From a virus: DNA of 64,000 bases. The notes under the pieces are model-generated. The model saw only the letters and a program-made list of their open reading frames with translations. It ran no database searches and was not told where the DNA came from. The stretch covers positions 1-64,000 of IMG/VR virus record IMGVR_UViG_3300045950_000297. One strand, written 5' to 3'. Both the position numbers and the translations under genes were made by a program. Below are positions 21,677-29,507 of this stretch, piece by piece (the stretch's first letter is position 1; every line of letters starts with the position of its first letter).

Positions 21677-22108
21677 ATGAAAAGCATCAAGTTCGCATTT
21701 CCCATTGTTTTGGGCCTGGTGTGTGTTGTGTTGGCGCTGGCTATGCTGGGGACCCCGGCGGAGGCTGCATCTCCCAGTATCGCTACCGTGCTCAACACCG
21801 CCTCAGCGGTGACCGGCACGTTTTACTCGCGGGTGGTCGAGTGGGGCGACTGGACCTACGCGGACGTGTTCTTCAGAGGCACAGCAGCGACCACTAACTC
21901 GACAGCGGTGGTGCTGGAAGTGTCGCCCGACCAGATCACTTGGTACGAACATAGCGTCAGTGGAGCACTGAGGACACTGGCAGCGGCGCCGGGGAGTTAC
22001 AGCGCGTACAACGCGGCAGTGGCCGTGCATGGTAGGTACTTCCGGCTGAAGGTGACGACCACCAATGCCGGTCTCAATACCTACAACGTCAAGGCGTTCC
22101 TGCGATGA
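21677..22108 (+). CDS. Exported protein of unknown function, 143 aa
   Basis: The first ~30 residues (MKSIKFAFPIVLGLVCVVLA…TPAEA-ASPS) are a Sec signal peptide with an AEA cleavage site. The mature domain is beta-rich and Thr/Val-rich (FFRGTAATTNSTAVVLEVS, YFRLKVTTTNAGLNTYNV), like a small jelly-roll or Ig-like domain. It is the first gene of the rightward operon and overlaps the holin-like gene by 4 nt. A role at the host surface during lysis or exclusion is inferred. Confidence 0.75.
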   Translation: MKSIKFAFPIVLGLVCVVLALAMLGTPAEAASPSIATVLNTASAVTGTFYSRVVEWGDWTYADVFFRGTAATTNSTAVVLEVSPDQITWYEHSVSGALRTLAAAPGSYSAYNAAVAVHGRYFRLKVTTTNAGLNTYNVKAFLR

Positions 22109-22455
22109 ACTGGGAAACTCTGATCGCCGAGCTTGCCCTGCCTCTGGCCATCGTTCTGGCCACTCTGGTGCTGCGCAAGTGGCTGGGACCGACCAGGGCA
22201 GATGAGATCAACAAGGCAGCCCAGGGAGCGATGAACCTGGGCAGCGTATACGCCAAGGCGGTGTATGACGCGGTGGTGGCGACCGAGCACGGCCTGAAGA
22301 AAGCAGGCACGGCGACCGACGCGGAGCTGCAGCAAGAGGCCGTTCGCCAAGCGCTGGCCATCCTGACAGCGTTGCTGAATCGAAGAGTGGACCCCGCACC
22401 TCTGGTGCCGATGGTCGAGAGCACGTACCGATCCTACAAGAATGCTCAAGGATGA
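22105..22455 (+). CDS. Holin-like protein (LL-H type), 116 aa
   Basis: One N-terminal transmembrane segment (LIAELALPLAIVLATLVLR) followed by a soluble helical domain with Ala-rich amphipathic helices, as in phage LL-H-type holins, which set the timing of lysis by permeabilising the membrane. ATGA overlap with the exported-protein gene and 14-nt overlap with the HNH gene. Confidence 0.65.
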   Translation: MNWETLIAELALPLAIVLATLVLRKWLGPTRADEINKAAQGAMNLGSVYAKAVYDAVVATEHGLKKAGTATDAELQQEAVRQALAILTALLNRRVDPAPLVPMVESTYRSYKNAQG

Positions 22456-22789
22456 GATCAGGCGGGCCGTCTATGAACGCGACGGCCGATGCCTGGTCTG
22501 TGGCAAGTTCGTCACATATGAAAGTATGCACCCCCACCACATCCAGACGCGAGGCAGTGGTGGGGGTGATACTGAAGACAATCTGATCTGTTTGTGCGGT
22601 CGGTGTCACGACAGGGTGCATTACTCCTATCTGACACTGGACGGCGAGGAATACGAGGTCACCTCCGGGGTGCTGAGAGCACTCCTGCTACTCGTGCACG
22701 GCATTGACGCCGGACCCGAGACGCAGGAAATAGCGACAGCCGAGAAGTTACTGGCGCGCTATTCCCTGGAGGTGGGGTGGGTCTTCTAA
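22442..22789 (+). CDS. HNH endonuclease, 115 aa
   Basis: YERDGRCLVCGK…MHPHHIQTRGSGGGDTEDNL then CGRCHDRVH is a canonical HNH nuclease: two CxxC zinc knuckles, the HH catalytic pair and the Asn/His downstream. HNH proteins next to the large terminase assist DNA packaging and cos cleavage in HK97-like phages, and the location here fits that. Overlaps the terminase start by 13 nt. Confidence 0.9.
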   Translation: MLKDEIRRAVYERDGRCLVCGKFVTYESMHPHHIQTRGSGGGDTEDNLICLCGRCHDRVHYSYLTLDGEEYEVTSGVLRALLLLVHGIDAGPETQEIATAEKLLARYSLEVGWVF

Positions 22790-25581
22790 CATCTAACGAA
22801 CGGGCACTGTTCACCCTTGCCCTGGCTGGCGGCTACAGCCAGTTCACCAAATACTTCTTCGACTGGGAACCCCTCAAGACCCAGTGGGTTGAGCACTACG
22901 CGCCACAGGTCGACATAACTCTCCTGGGGGGCATTGGGAGCGGCAAATGTGTTCATCCCGCGACGCTGGTCTGGACTCCATCTGGTGCACGCATTCCTGT
23001 ATCCAATGTAAAAGCTGGCCAGGAGATATTATGCATCGACGAGAAGTCGCTGCAGTTCGTCTGGGGAACGGTCTCTGGCATCTTCGACAACGGTGTACAA
23101 CCCCTGCTGCGTATTCGTACCGGCATCGGGCATGAGATCAAATGCACACCCAACCATCCTGTTCTCACCGTGTCAGGTTGGGTACGGGCTGATTCCCTTG
23201 AGATCGGACGGCGAATTGCCACGGCCAGACGTTACCCTACTAGAGAGCAGAGCGCGACTCTTACAGAAGCCCACATGCTGATTCTCGGTTTTCTGATTGG
23301 TGATGGCGGGCTTACACAAGATTCCGCACGGTTTACCAATACCAATCCAGAGTTGGTGTATCTACTGGAAGAAGCACTCGAAGTCATCGGCCCATACTAC
23401 CTCAACCGTTCCGGCGGAAATAGTAACCGCAGCCCGACTTACACGATACGCGATAGACAACAATGTGGGAGCAACGGCAACGGAGTAGTCCGCTGGTTGC
23501 GCGAGTTGGGGTTGTTCAAGTGCGGGTCACACGACAAGTTTGTGCCGGATATCGTGTTTGATCAGCCTAACCAGATAATCGCCGCGTTTTTGCGAGCGCT
23601 CTATGCATGTGATGGATGGGCATACGCCAAAGGCAAACGCCAAGCTCAGATTGGCTATGGCACAGTATCTCTCAGGCTGGCCACCGATATCCGCGACCTG
23701 TTGCTGCGGTTTGGAATTGTCGCCAGGATACGCAAGAAGTCATCTAGGTGCACCGGGAGGGTTTTCTCGAGCTACGAGGTAACTATCGATAGCAAGCGTG
23801 ACCAGATCGTCTTTTGTGACCAGATAGGTATTTATGGCAAGCAAAGGCAACTGGATGCAGTCTACGCTGTTGCCAGCAAGGTTGGCCGCTATGGCATAAG
23901 ACAAGGCGGCAGCAACGATGTCATTCCACGTGACGAGATTCACGAATATGTTCTTGGGCGTGCTCGTGAACGCGGGACTCCATTGTGCGGTAAGGGTGAC
24001 GGACATGTAGAACTATTTGGCAAATACCGCCTGCGTGGCAACCCGTGCCGAGACAAGGTACAGATGCTGTCCGAGTGGTTGGAAGATGGCAGATTGCACG
24101 CGCTGGCAAACAGCGATGTGTACTGGGATAAGATTGTCTCGATCGAGATGTTGCCAGCACAGCCAACATTAAACCTTGAGGTTGTTCCCTACCACAACTT
24201 TGTCGCTGACGGAATTGTTACTCATAACACCGCCGGCAAGGGGCGCTCCTTCCTCACCAAGATTCTCACCATCCCGTGGTATCGCGGTCTGAACACCTCG
24301 ATCTCGTCGTTTCAGGCGACCTTGATGTTCTATGACCTATTGCCGATCGTGGAGAGCAATCCCAGGGTCTCGCGCTTCATCAAGGACATCCGCACCAAGC
24401 CCTACCCCAAGATCACCACTATCTGGAACTCATATCTCTCGTTCATGACGGTTGGGTACCAGGCCCAGGGAATCCGTGGGTCGGAGTGGGATGAGATCAA
24501 CTTCGATGAGGGGGGTTATGAGCGGGCCGAGGAAACATTGATCGCGCTGCGCGGACGCCTGAGAGGCAAGCGCGAAAATGGGGTGGAGAGGCTGGCCCGT
24601 CTGTCGGTCACCACATCCCCAACCGACGTCCCGTGGTTGCGGCGCCGATGGGAGCGTGGTGTCAAGGGATCACGGATGGAGGTCTACGACCCCCAGCAGT
24701 ACGCTTCGCTGCGGTCCACGCTGTTCGACAATCATCATATCCCCGCCTGGCAACGCGACGCGATCATCCGCGATCTTCCCGAGGAGATGGTACAGCAGGA
24801 GATCATGGCCGAGTTCCCAGATTGGGGAGACTCGGAGTTTCCCGAGAAACACATCAACGCCTGTGAGACCACCGCCCTGAATGCCTATATGGAGCACCTC
24901 ATCAATCCGATCGTGGTCCAGGAGAATGGCGAAGAGACCACCGGGACTCTGTGTAAAGAGGCTGTCTACATCGAGTTGCCGCATGTCGGCTGCACGCTGT
25001 GGGAGCTGCCCCCCCAGCCTGGGCATATCTACGTTTTGGCATCCGACCCGGGGACGTCCAGCCCCCCCAAGCGCAATACGGCAGTTGTGCTTGTCTTTGA
25101 CGTGACCGCCAAACCCTACCGGCTGGTCTATTTCCACTGGGTATCGGGCAATGGGTCCTACACCCCCTGGCTGCGCAGTTTTCGTTACGCACTCGACAAG
25201 TACCAGTGTGTGTTGAGGGGACTTGATGCAACCGGTCCACAAAAGGCGCTCGATGAGCTGGTCCTGGAGCGCGATGGCATCCACGTTGATTCGGTCAACT
25301 TCAGCCGCGACAAGATGGGCATGCTGAATGCTCTGAAGATGCTGCTTCAGAATCATGATCTTGAGTTTCCCTTCATCAAGGGACTGAGGGCACAGCTGCG
25401 CTCGTACAAGAGCGACGACAAGGACCTGGCACAAGACATCGTGGCAGCCTTGATGGTCTTCGCTTACATCCACAAGCATGTCCCCGGAGCACATCCTCCG
25501 ACAACCGTCGTGACCGCCGCCACAATGAGTCGCCGTGGCCAGCGCGGAACACTCCGACAACTGAGGAGATCAAGACGATGA
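22777..25581 (+). CDS. terL: Terminase large subunit interrupted by an intein, 934 aa precursor
   Basis: ATP-powered packaging motor and nuclease. The extein (507 residues) has Walker A LLGGIGSGK-T (split by the intein after Lys57), Walker B-like GSEWDEINFDEGG, and a C-terminal RNase H-like nuclease (VLASDPGTSS first Asp; DLAQDIVAAL last acidic region). The intein, residues 58-484, begins CVHPATLVWTPSG and ends VADGIVTHN, followed by Thr. GTG start at 22777 follows GGAGG. Without splicing the ATPase loop is broken, so packaging depends on splicing. Confidence 0.93.
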   Translation: MGLLTSNERALFTLALAGGYSQFTKYFFDWEPLKTQWVEHYAPQVDITLLGGIGSGKCVHPATLVWTPSGARIPVSNVKAGQEILCIDEKSLQFVWGTVSGIFDNGVQPLLRIRTGIGHEIKCTPNHPVLTVSGWVRADSLEIGRRIATARRYPTREQSATLTEAHMLILGFLIGDGGLTQDSARFTNTNPELVYLLEEALEVIGPYYLNRSGGNSNRSPTYTIRDRQQCGSNGNGVVRWLRELGLFKCGSHDKFVPDIVFDQPNQIIAAFLRALYACDGWAYAKGKRQAQIGYGTVSLRLATDIRDLLLRFGIVARIRKKSSRCTGRVFSSYEVTIDSKRDQIVFCDQIGIYGKQRQLDAVYAVASKVGRYGIRQGGSNDVIPRDEIHEYVLGRARERGTPLCGKGDGHVELFGKYRLRGNPCRDKVQMLSEWLEDGRLHALANSDVYWDKIVSIEMLPAQPTLNLEVVPYHNFVADGIVTHNTAGKGRSFLTKILTIPWYRGLNTSISSFQATLMFYDLLPIVESNPRVSRFIKDIRTKPYPKITTIWNSYLSFMTVGYQAQGIRGSEWDEINFDEGGYERAEETLIALRGRLRGKRENGVERLARLSVTTSPTDVPWLRRRWERGVKGSRMEVYDPQQYASLRSTLFDNHHIPAWQRDAIIRDLPEEMVQQEIMAEFPDWGDSEFPEKHINACETTALNAYMEHLINPIVVQENGEETTGTLCKEAVYIELPHVGCTLWELPPQPGHIYVLASDPGTSSPPKRNTAVVLVFDVTAKPYRLVYFHWVSGNGSYTPWLRSFRYALDKYQCVLRGLDATGPQKALDELVLERDGIHVDSVNFSRDKMGMLNALKMLLQNHDLEFPFIKGLRAQLRSYKSDDKDLAQDIVAALMVFAYIHKHVPGAHPPTTVVTAATMSRRGQRGTLRQLRRSRR
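22948..24228 (+). mobile_element. Intein with LAGLIDADG homing endonuclease, 427 aa
   Basis: Block A CVHPATLVWTPSG (Cys1), block B CTPNHPVLTVSG (TxxH), and block F/G NFVADGIVTHN with C-terminal His-Asn are all present, and Thr is the +1 residue. Two LAGLIDADG helices are intact: LILGFLIGDGGL and FLRALYACDGWA, each with its acidic residue. Both splicing and endonuclease activity are therefore likely. It is in frame and its codon use resembles its host gene. Confidence 0.93.
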
Positions 25582-25709
25582 AAGAGCTGTGGAGACGAAT
25601 CAGTCTGGCATGGTATGTTCTCAGGACCGGTCAGTTCCCGACGAGAACTGGTTCGACAATCAACCATCTGGTTGACAGACCAAGACGGATGTGGTACAAT
25701 GCCGACTAG
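25578..25709 (+). CDS. Small ORF, 43 aa
   Basis: MKELWRRISLAWYVLRTGQF… starts at an ATG overlapping the terminase stop (ATGA), so it would be translated by coupling. It is basic with an amphipathic N-terminus. The same DNA carries the palindrome at 25634, an operator and the promoter at 25672, so the frame may be incidental. Confidence 0.4.
   Translation: MKELWRRISLAWYVLRTGQFPTRTGSTINHLVDRPRRMWYNAD
25634..25648. promoter_or_regulatory. Dispersed 15-bp palindrome, 14/15
   Basis: GTTCCCGACGAGAAC, only 24 bp upstream of the promoter -35 box; the one copy clearly close to a promoter. Confidence 0.6.
25662..25676. promoter_or_regulatory. Operator-like palindrome
   Basis: AACC-ATCT-GGTTGAC, overlapping the -35 box of the promoter at 25672. 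Confidence 0.6.
25672..25700 (+). promoter_or_regulatory. Sigma-70-like promoter
   Basis: TTGACA (25672-25677), 17 bp, TACAAT (25695-25700). Drives a short unit ended by the terminator at 25975-26004. Confidence 0.7.
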
Positions 25710-25986
25710 AAGAATAGCACGCTCTGAAGCCGACCTGCTGTGTTCACTGAGAGAACTTCAGTATGGCGACTTCATGCCGGTCAGAATGCTCAACCTTGCT
25801 CCATGTGAGGTGGAGGTACATCCAGCCGAGGTTGCCCTGATCAGTGCTATTCACCTTTACGGGCTACCCATCATGATCAGGGTGGCTGATGGTCTTCCCC
25901 AGTTTGCTGAGTGGGAGATCAGCAGCGAGGCCGGAACCGGCATCAGGCGCATCAACCTGACTGGAAAACCCAGAGGGTCACGTTAG
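25699..25986 (+). CDS. Hypothetical protein, up to 95 aa
   Basis: The frame MPTRRIARSEADLLCSLREL…PVRMLNLAPCEVEVHPAEVA… has a plausible folded core. The first ATG falls in the -10 box, so if this promoter is used translation may instead begin at a later Met (about residue 26) or depend on readthrough from the terminase. A terminator overlaps its stop codon, making a self-contained promoter-gene-terminator cassette inside the packaging operon. No family recognised. Confidence 0.5.
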   Translation: MPTRRIARSEADLLCSLRELQYGDFMPVRMLNLAPCEVEVHPAEVALISAIHLYGLPIMIRVADGLPQFAEWEISSEAGTGIRRINLTGKPRGSR

Positions 25987-26004
25987 AAAGCGTGCCCCTT
26001 TTTT
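25975..26004 (+). terminator. Intrinsic terminator
   Basis: GGG-T-CACG / CGTG-C-CCC stem followed by six T (25999-26004). It overlaps the end of the 95-residue gene. Confidence 0.7.
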
Positions 26005-26018
26005 GTTGTGGAGAGCTC

Positions 26019-26327
26019 ATGACTGACGACTACAGCAGGCTGATCACCGAACACACAAAGTTGCTGGCTGAGTTGACCGTACTGACCAAGCAGCACGATG
26101 AGTCGATCAACTCACTTGAGGCCCGGACTGAGGAGATGGGCAAGGTGATCGTCCGACTTGAGACATCCCTGGTTGGCGTCAACAACGCAGTGGCTGCCCT
26201 GTCCGACCGAGTGTGTGATCTCAAGAATGGCATCTTGAAAGTGCTCTTTTACGTGGTGATTGCCCTGATTGTAGTCGCGGTAGGCAGCAAGACAGCCGAG
26301 GTATTCAAGATGGTAGGTGGGCTGTGA
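26019..26327 (+). CDS. XhlA-like coiled-coil membrane protein, 102 aa
   Basis: Residues 1-70 form a heptad coiled coil (LITEHTKLLAELTVLTKQHD, ARTEEMGKVIVRLETS), followed by one C-terminal transmembrane helix (LFYVVIALIVVAVGS). This is the layout of haemolysin/XhlA-type holin-associated proteins. ATG at 26019 after GAGAG. The position between packaging and portal genes is unusual for a lysis gene, so an unrelated membrane-anchored role is possible. Confidence 0.55.
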   Translation: MTDDYSRLITEHTKLLAELTVLTKQHDESINSLEARTEEMGKVIVRLETSLVGVNNAVAALSDRVCDLKNGILKVLFYVVIALIVVAVGSKTAEVFKMVGGL

Positions 26328-27856
26328 AGGATCCCAACGTCTCTTTGGCGAGCTTTCTGGCCCAAACCAGCACGCAGCAGTTTGGCGACTTCGTTGTGAG
26401 TGGCAGAGTCGATGCTACGTGGTGGTCACAAATGCAGAAGTACCAGGATTACTTCAACTACTGGAGCGGCAGAATCTTCAATCGCAGGGCATCGGATGAG
26501 CATGATGCGCCTCCACTCTACCCACTGCGGGTCAACATTGCCAGGCTGATGTGTCTGACTCAGGCGGGCACACTTTTCGGACAGTGGGAGGACGAGATCA
26601 TTGGCTTCATGTGCAAGCCGCTGAGGGATAAGGGCGAGGCGGCCCGGCGCCGTGCGGAAAATGCCGAGATGATTGTGCGTGACACCTGGGACTACTCACG
26701 ACTCCAGACCAAACTCTACGAGACCGGGCTGAGCACACAGGTGTACGGGGGTTGCTATCTGCGAGTCGCCTTCGATATGAACGCTCCGCATTGGGTGCGG
26801 GTTGACAAGTTGATGCCCTATCAGGTGTTTCCGCGCTACCACCCGATCGACACCGACCGGCTGCTGGAAGCCTACATCGTGGTGCCCGGCACCAAAGAGG
26901 AGATCGAGCTGGCCTATGGGGTCAAGGTCGAGACGAGCTCGGATGTCCTGTACGTGGAGCACTGGACCGAGAAGGAGTATGCGGTCTACGTGGCCGGACA
27001 ACGGCTGACGAACTACGGAGGCGCCAACCCATGGGGGAGAGTTCCAATCGAGTACATTCCCCGCATCCGCCTGGAGGATTTCTATGGTCTTTCGCTGATC
27101 GAGGACCTGAGGGGCATGCAGGATGAGCTCAACCTGCGCCTGGCGGATATGGGTGACCGGGTGGCCAACAATGCCCATCCCATCCGGTGGGTGGTCAACT
27201 ATCGTGGCGATCCGGAGAAGGACTTCAAGATGGGCGCCGATGCACTCTGGAACCTGGGGTCGGCTGTCCCGGGCGCGGACAAACCCGAGGTGGGAGTTCT
27301 GGAACCCAAGAGCGAACCGTCTTCGAGCTTTGAGTTCATCAAGTATGTGAACGACCTGGCCAGGTCGGCTGCTTTCACATCACCGGTCGCCTTTGGCGAA
27401 GATGAGGGGTCTCAGCGTTCCGGGGCCACGTTGGAACTGCGTCTATGGCCGATGTTACAGAATTGTAAGGTGACCCGTGGCTATATGGTGGTTGGTCTCT
27501 CCAAGGTCCATGACATGATTTTGAAACGGGCAGCCAAGGACCGGGGTGGAGTGTATGAGGGCGTTGTTGGCCACCGGGTGGTCCCCAGCTTTGCTCCCCT
27601 GGTGCCGCGCGACTTGCGTCTGTTCATCGAGGAGTTCAATGCCCGGGCTGCTCAAGACATGATCAGTCCTGAGGAGGCGCTGGCCGGCTTCGGGGTGCGG
27701 CATGGCACTATGGAGGAGGAGATTGAGCGCATCAAGCAATGGCTGCGCGAGAAGCGACCTGGTGGTGATAGCGGCAGACTTGCACGTAGGGAGCACAGTG
27801 GCGCTTTGGCCGAGAAAGCTGATTCTGCCGGACGGGAATCCGACGATTCTGAATAG
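26324..27856 (+). CDS. Portal protein, 510 aa
   Basis: Forms the dodecameric DNA gate at the capsid vertex. The order and size fit (terminase, portal, scaffold, capsid). The sequence has the portal wing/stem pattern: KVETSSDVLYVEHWTEKEYA, then NPWGRVPIEYIPRIR, GLSLIEDLRGMQDELNLRLA (stem helix) and FTSPVAFGEDEGSQRSGATL. GTG start overlapping the previous stop (GTGA). The charged C-terminal tail overlaps the phosphatase gene by 95 nt. Confidence 0.85.
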   Translation: MKDPNVSLASFLAQTSTQQFGDFVVSGRVDATWWSQMQKYQDYFNYWSGRIFNRRASDEHDAPPLYPLRVNIARLMCLTQAGTLFGQWEDEIIGFMCKPLRDKGEAARRRAENAEMIVRDTWDYSRLQTKLYETGLSTQVYGGCYLRVAFDMNAPHWVRVDKLMPYQVFPRYHPIDTDRLLEAYIVVPGTKEEIELAYGVKVETSSDVLYVEHWTEKEYAVYVAGQRLTNYGGANPWGRVPIEYIPRIRLEDFYGLSLIEDLRGMQDELNLRLADMGDRVANNAHPIRWVVNYRGDPEKDFKMGADALWNLGSAVPGADKPEVGVLEPKSEPSSSFEFIKYVNDLARSAAFTSPVAFGEDEGSQRSGATLELRLWPMLQNCKVTRGYMVVGLSKVHDMILKRAAKDRGGVYEGVVGHRVVPSFAPLVPRDLRLFIEEFNARAAQDMISPEEALAGFGVRHGTMEEEIERIKQWLREKRPGGDSGRLARREHSGALAEKADSAGRESDDSE

Positions 27857-28580
27857 GGTCCAGTCCTGGCTGGATTGGGCATGGGTGGATGCATGGCGAA
27901 CGGTCTGGTATATGAAGAAGCAAACCGGGGCAAGACTGTGGACCGTCTTGAACGGGGACCTATGCGAGGGGGACCATCACGATACGTTCCAGCTGATGAC
28001 GCGCAACGAAGACTGGATGGTCCAAGCAGCAGTGGAGCTTCTTTCCGGCGTGCGCGAGATGAGCGACGTGTTCTTCGTGGTGTCGGGCACGCCGGCGCAT
28101 ATCGGCCAACAGGGAGGGCTGGACGAACGGGTGGCCCAAGCCCTGGACGCGACACCCGGGGGGAGGGGGCGGTTGAGTTTTTCGCGTCTCCGGTTCGAGA
28201 CCGCTTCGGGTGTCCTGTTCGATGTCAAGCATCGCGCCAGGATGGGCAACCTGCCGCATACGTTCCCGAACGCTTTGAGCTCAATCGTAATGCAGGTGTG
28301 TTGGCAGGCGTCACAGCGACAGATACGACCGCCCGATGTGATCATCAGGTCGCATGTCCATCGTTACGCCACCTCTGGCGACAACTACAGAACACGGGCA
28401 TTTTCCACACCTTGCTGGAAGGCTACCGACGAGTATGTCGATTGCCTGCCCTACGAACCAGTAGTGAATATTGGGCTGCTGGCATTTTGGTGTTACGACG
28501 GAAAGTTCAATCACTGGTGGATCGGGCGTGATCGATACACGCCACTGCCAGAAAAAACTTGGAGGCTACATGATCAGTGA
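27762..28580 (+). CDS. Calcineurin-like metallophosphoesterase, about 272 aa
   Basis: Metal-binding motifs are in order: VVIAADLHVGS (D-x-H), VLNGDLCEGDHHD (GDxxEG), VSGTPAHIGQ, DVKHRARM and IIRSHVHRYA (H-x-H). It could be a nuclease or phosphatase acting on DNA, nucleotides or protein. A GTG start at 27762 is preferred just before the first motif; a longer frame from 27702 exists. It lies between portal and scaffold, where prohead proteases often sit, so a role in head maturation or DNA-end processing is conceivable. Confidence 0.8.
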   Translation: MVIAADLHVGSTVALWPRKLILPDGNPTILNRVQSWLDWAWVDAWRTVWYMKKQTGARLWTVLNGDLCEGDHHDTFQLMTRNEDWMVQAAVELLSGVREMSDVFFVVSGTPAHIGQQGGLDERVAQALDATPGGRGRLSFSRLRFETASGVLFDVKHRARMGNLPHTFPNALSSIVMQVCWQASQRQIRPPDVIIRSHVHRYATSGDNYRTRAFSTPCWKATDEYVDCLPYEPVVNIGLLAFWCYDGKFNHWWIGRDRYTPLPEKTWRLHDQ

Positions 28581-28809
28581 GCGAGAGTTGCTGGCGTTGT
28601 TGGATGAGGCCCGCAATACAGAGGTCCCGGAGGGTGCGCTGACAGTTGTGCAGATCGCAGCGAAGCTGGGCCGGGGGGACGCCTGGGTGCGGAAGCAGAT
28701 CAAGACTCTGATGGCCCAGGGCAAGATCGAGCTGGTTTTCAACGTCCCTGTCCGTCGCATGGATGGACGGTGGACGACATCTCATGGTTACAGAATTGTA
28801 GGAGGGTAG
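28570..28809 (+). CDS. Winged-helix protein, 79 aa
   Basis: MISERELLALLDEARNTEVP…LTVVQIAAKLGRGDAWVRKQ…ELVFNVPVRRMDGRWTTSHGYRI has the helix-turn-helix plus beta-hairpin wing of a MarR/winged-helix DNA-binding domain. GGAGG precedes the ATG. In the head operon it could regulate late genes or assist packaging. Confidence 0.65.
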   Translation: MISERELLALLDEARNTEVPEGALTVVQIAAKLGRGDAWVRKQIKTLMAQGKIELVFNVPVRRMDGRWTTSHGYRIVGG

Positions 28810-28810
28810 A

Positions 28811-29443
28811 ATGTCAGAGGAAACCTCTACGACACCGCAGGCTGGCAGTGGCGAGACCCCCACGGCACCACCTGCTACGTCATCGGGGCAGTCCGAGGAC
28901 TGGAAGAAGCGTTATGAGGGAATGACCAGGGTGTTGAGCGACCGGGACAAGACAATTGCCGACCTGGCCGCTCAGAAGGAAGCGTTGAGCAAGGCCATCG
29001 AGGAGGCCCAGACAACCAGCGGCAAGGACAAAGCCGCCTGGGACGCGCTGCGGCTGCAGATGGAAGAGAAGGCTGCCGGTCTGACAAACGAGTTGAACGG
29101 TCTGAAGACCAGGACAACCGAGCTGGAAGCCTACCAACGCAAGATGGAAGCCCTGAAGTCATATCCCGACCTGCTGTGGATGGCCGACACCATCCCCAGC
29201 ATCGACGACCCAGACGCTCTGAAAAGGCATCTGGACACTTTGCAGAGGAGCTTCATGGCGGCGGCAACCGAGAAAGCCAAGACACTTACTCAGGGGGCTG
29301 TCCCCGGGCCGGTGACGCCGGGCGTCCCGCAGTTTGCCTACACCACGATGGAACAGTGGGACAAGGCCATGCGTGACGTTGCCGGGACACCGGAGGCGGG
29401 CAAGGTGAGAGAAGCCTTCAGAAAATGGGTCGAAACCCAATAG
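28811..29443 (+). CDS. Capsid scaffolding protein, 210 aa
   Basis: The Ser/Thr/Pro-rich N-terminus, long central coiled coil (RDKTIADLAAQKEALSKAIE, LQMEEKAAGLTNELNGLKTR) and short folded C-terminus, directly upstream of the capsid gene, are typical of scaffolds that guide prohead assembly and then leave. No protease motif is seen. Confidence 0.8.
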   Translation: MSEETSTTPQAGSGETPTAPPATSSGQSEDWKKRYEGMTRVLSDRDKTIADLAAQKEALSKAIEEAQTTSGKDKAAWDALRLQMEEKAAGLTNELNGLKTRTTELEAYQRKMEALKSYPDLLWMADTIPSIDDPDALKRHLDTLQRSFMAAATEKAKTLTQGAVPGPVTPGVPQFAYTTMEQWDKAMRDVAGTPEAGKVREAFRKWVETQ

Positions 29444-29462
29444 GCTGACCGGAGAACCCGGA

Positions 29463-29487
29463 GGCCACCCGAAAGGGTGGCCTTTTT
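29463..29487 (+). terminator. Intrinsic terminator between scaffold and capsid genes
   Basis: GGCCACCC-GAAA-GGGTGGCC followed by T5. A perfect 8-bp stem with a GNRA loop. It probably attenuates transcription, or processes the mRNA, ahead of the capsid gene. Confidence 0.85.
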
Positions 29488-29507
29488 GTTAATGAGGAGA
29501 AGTAGAA

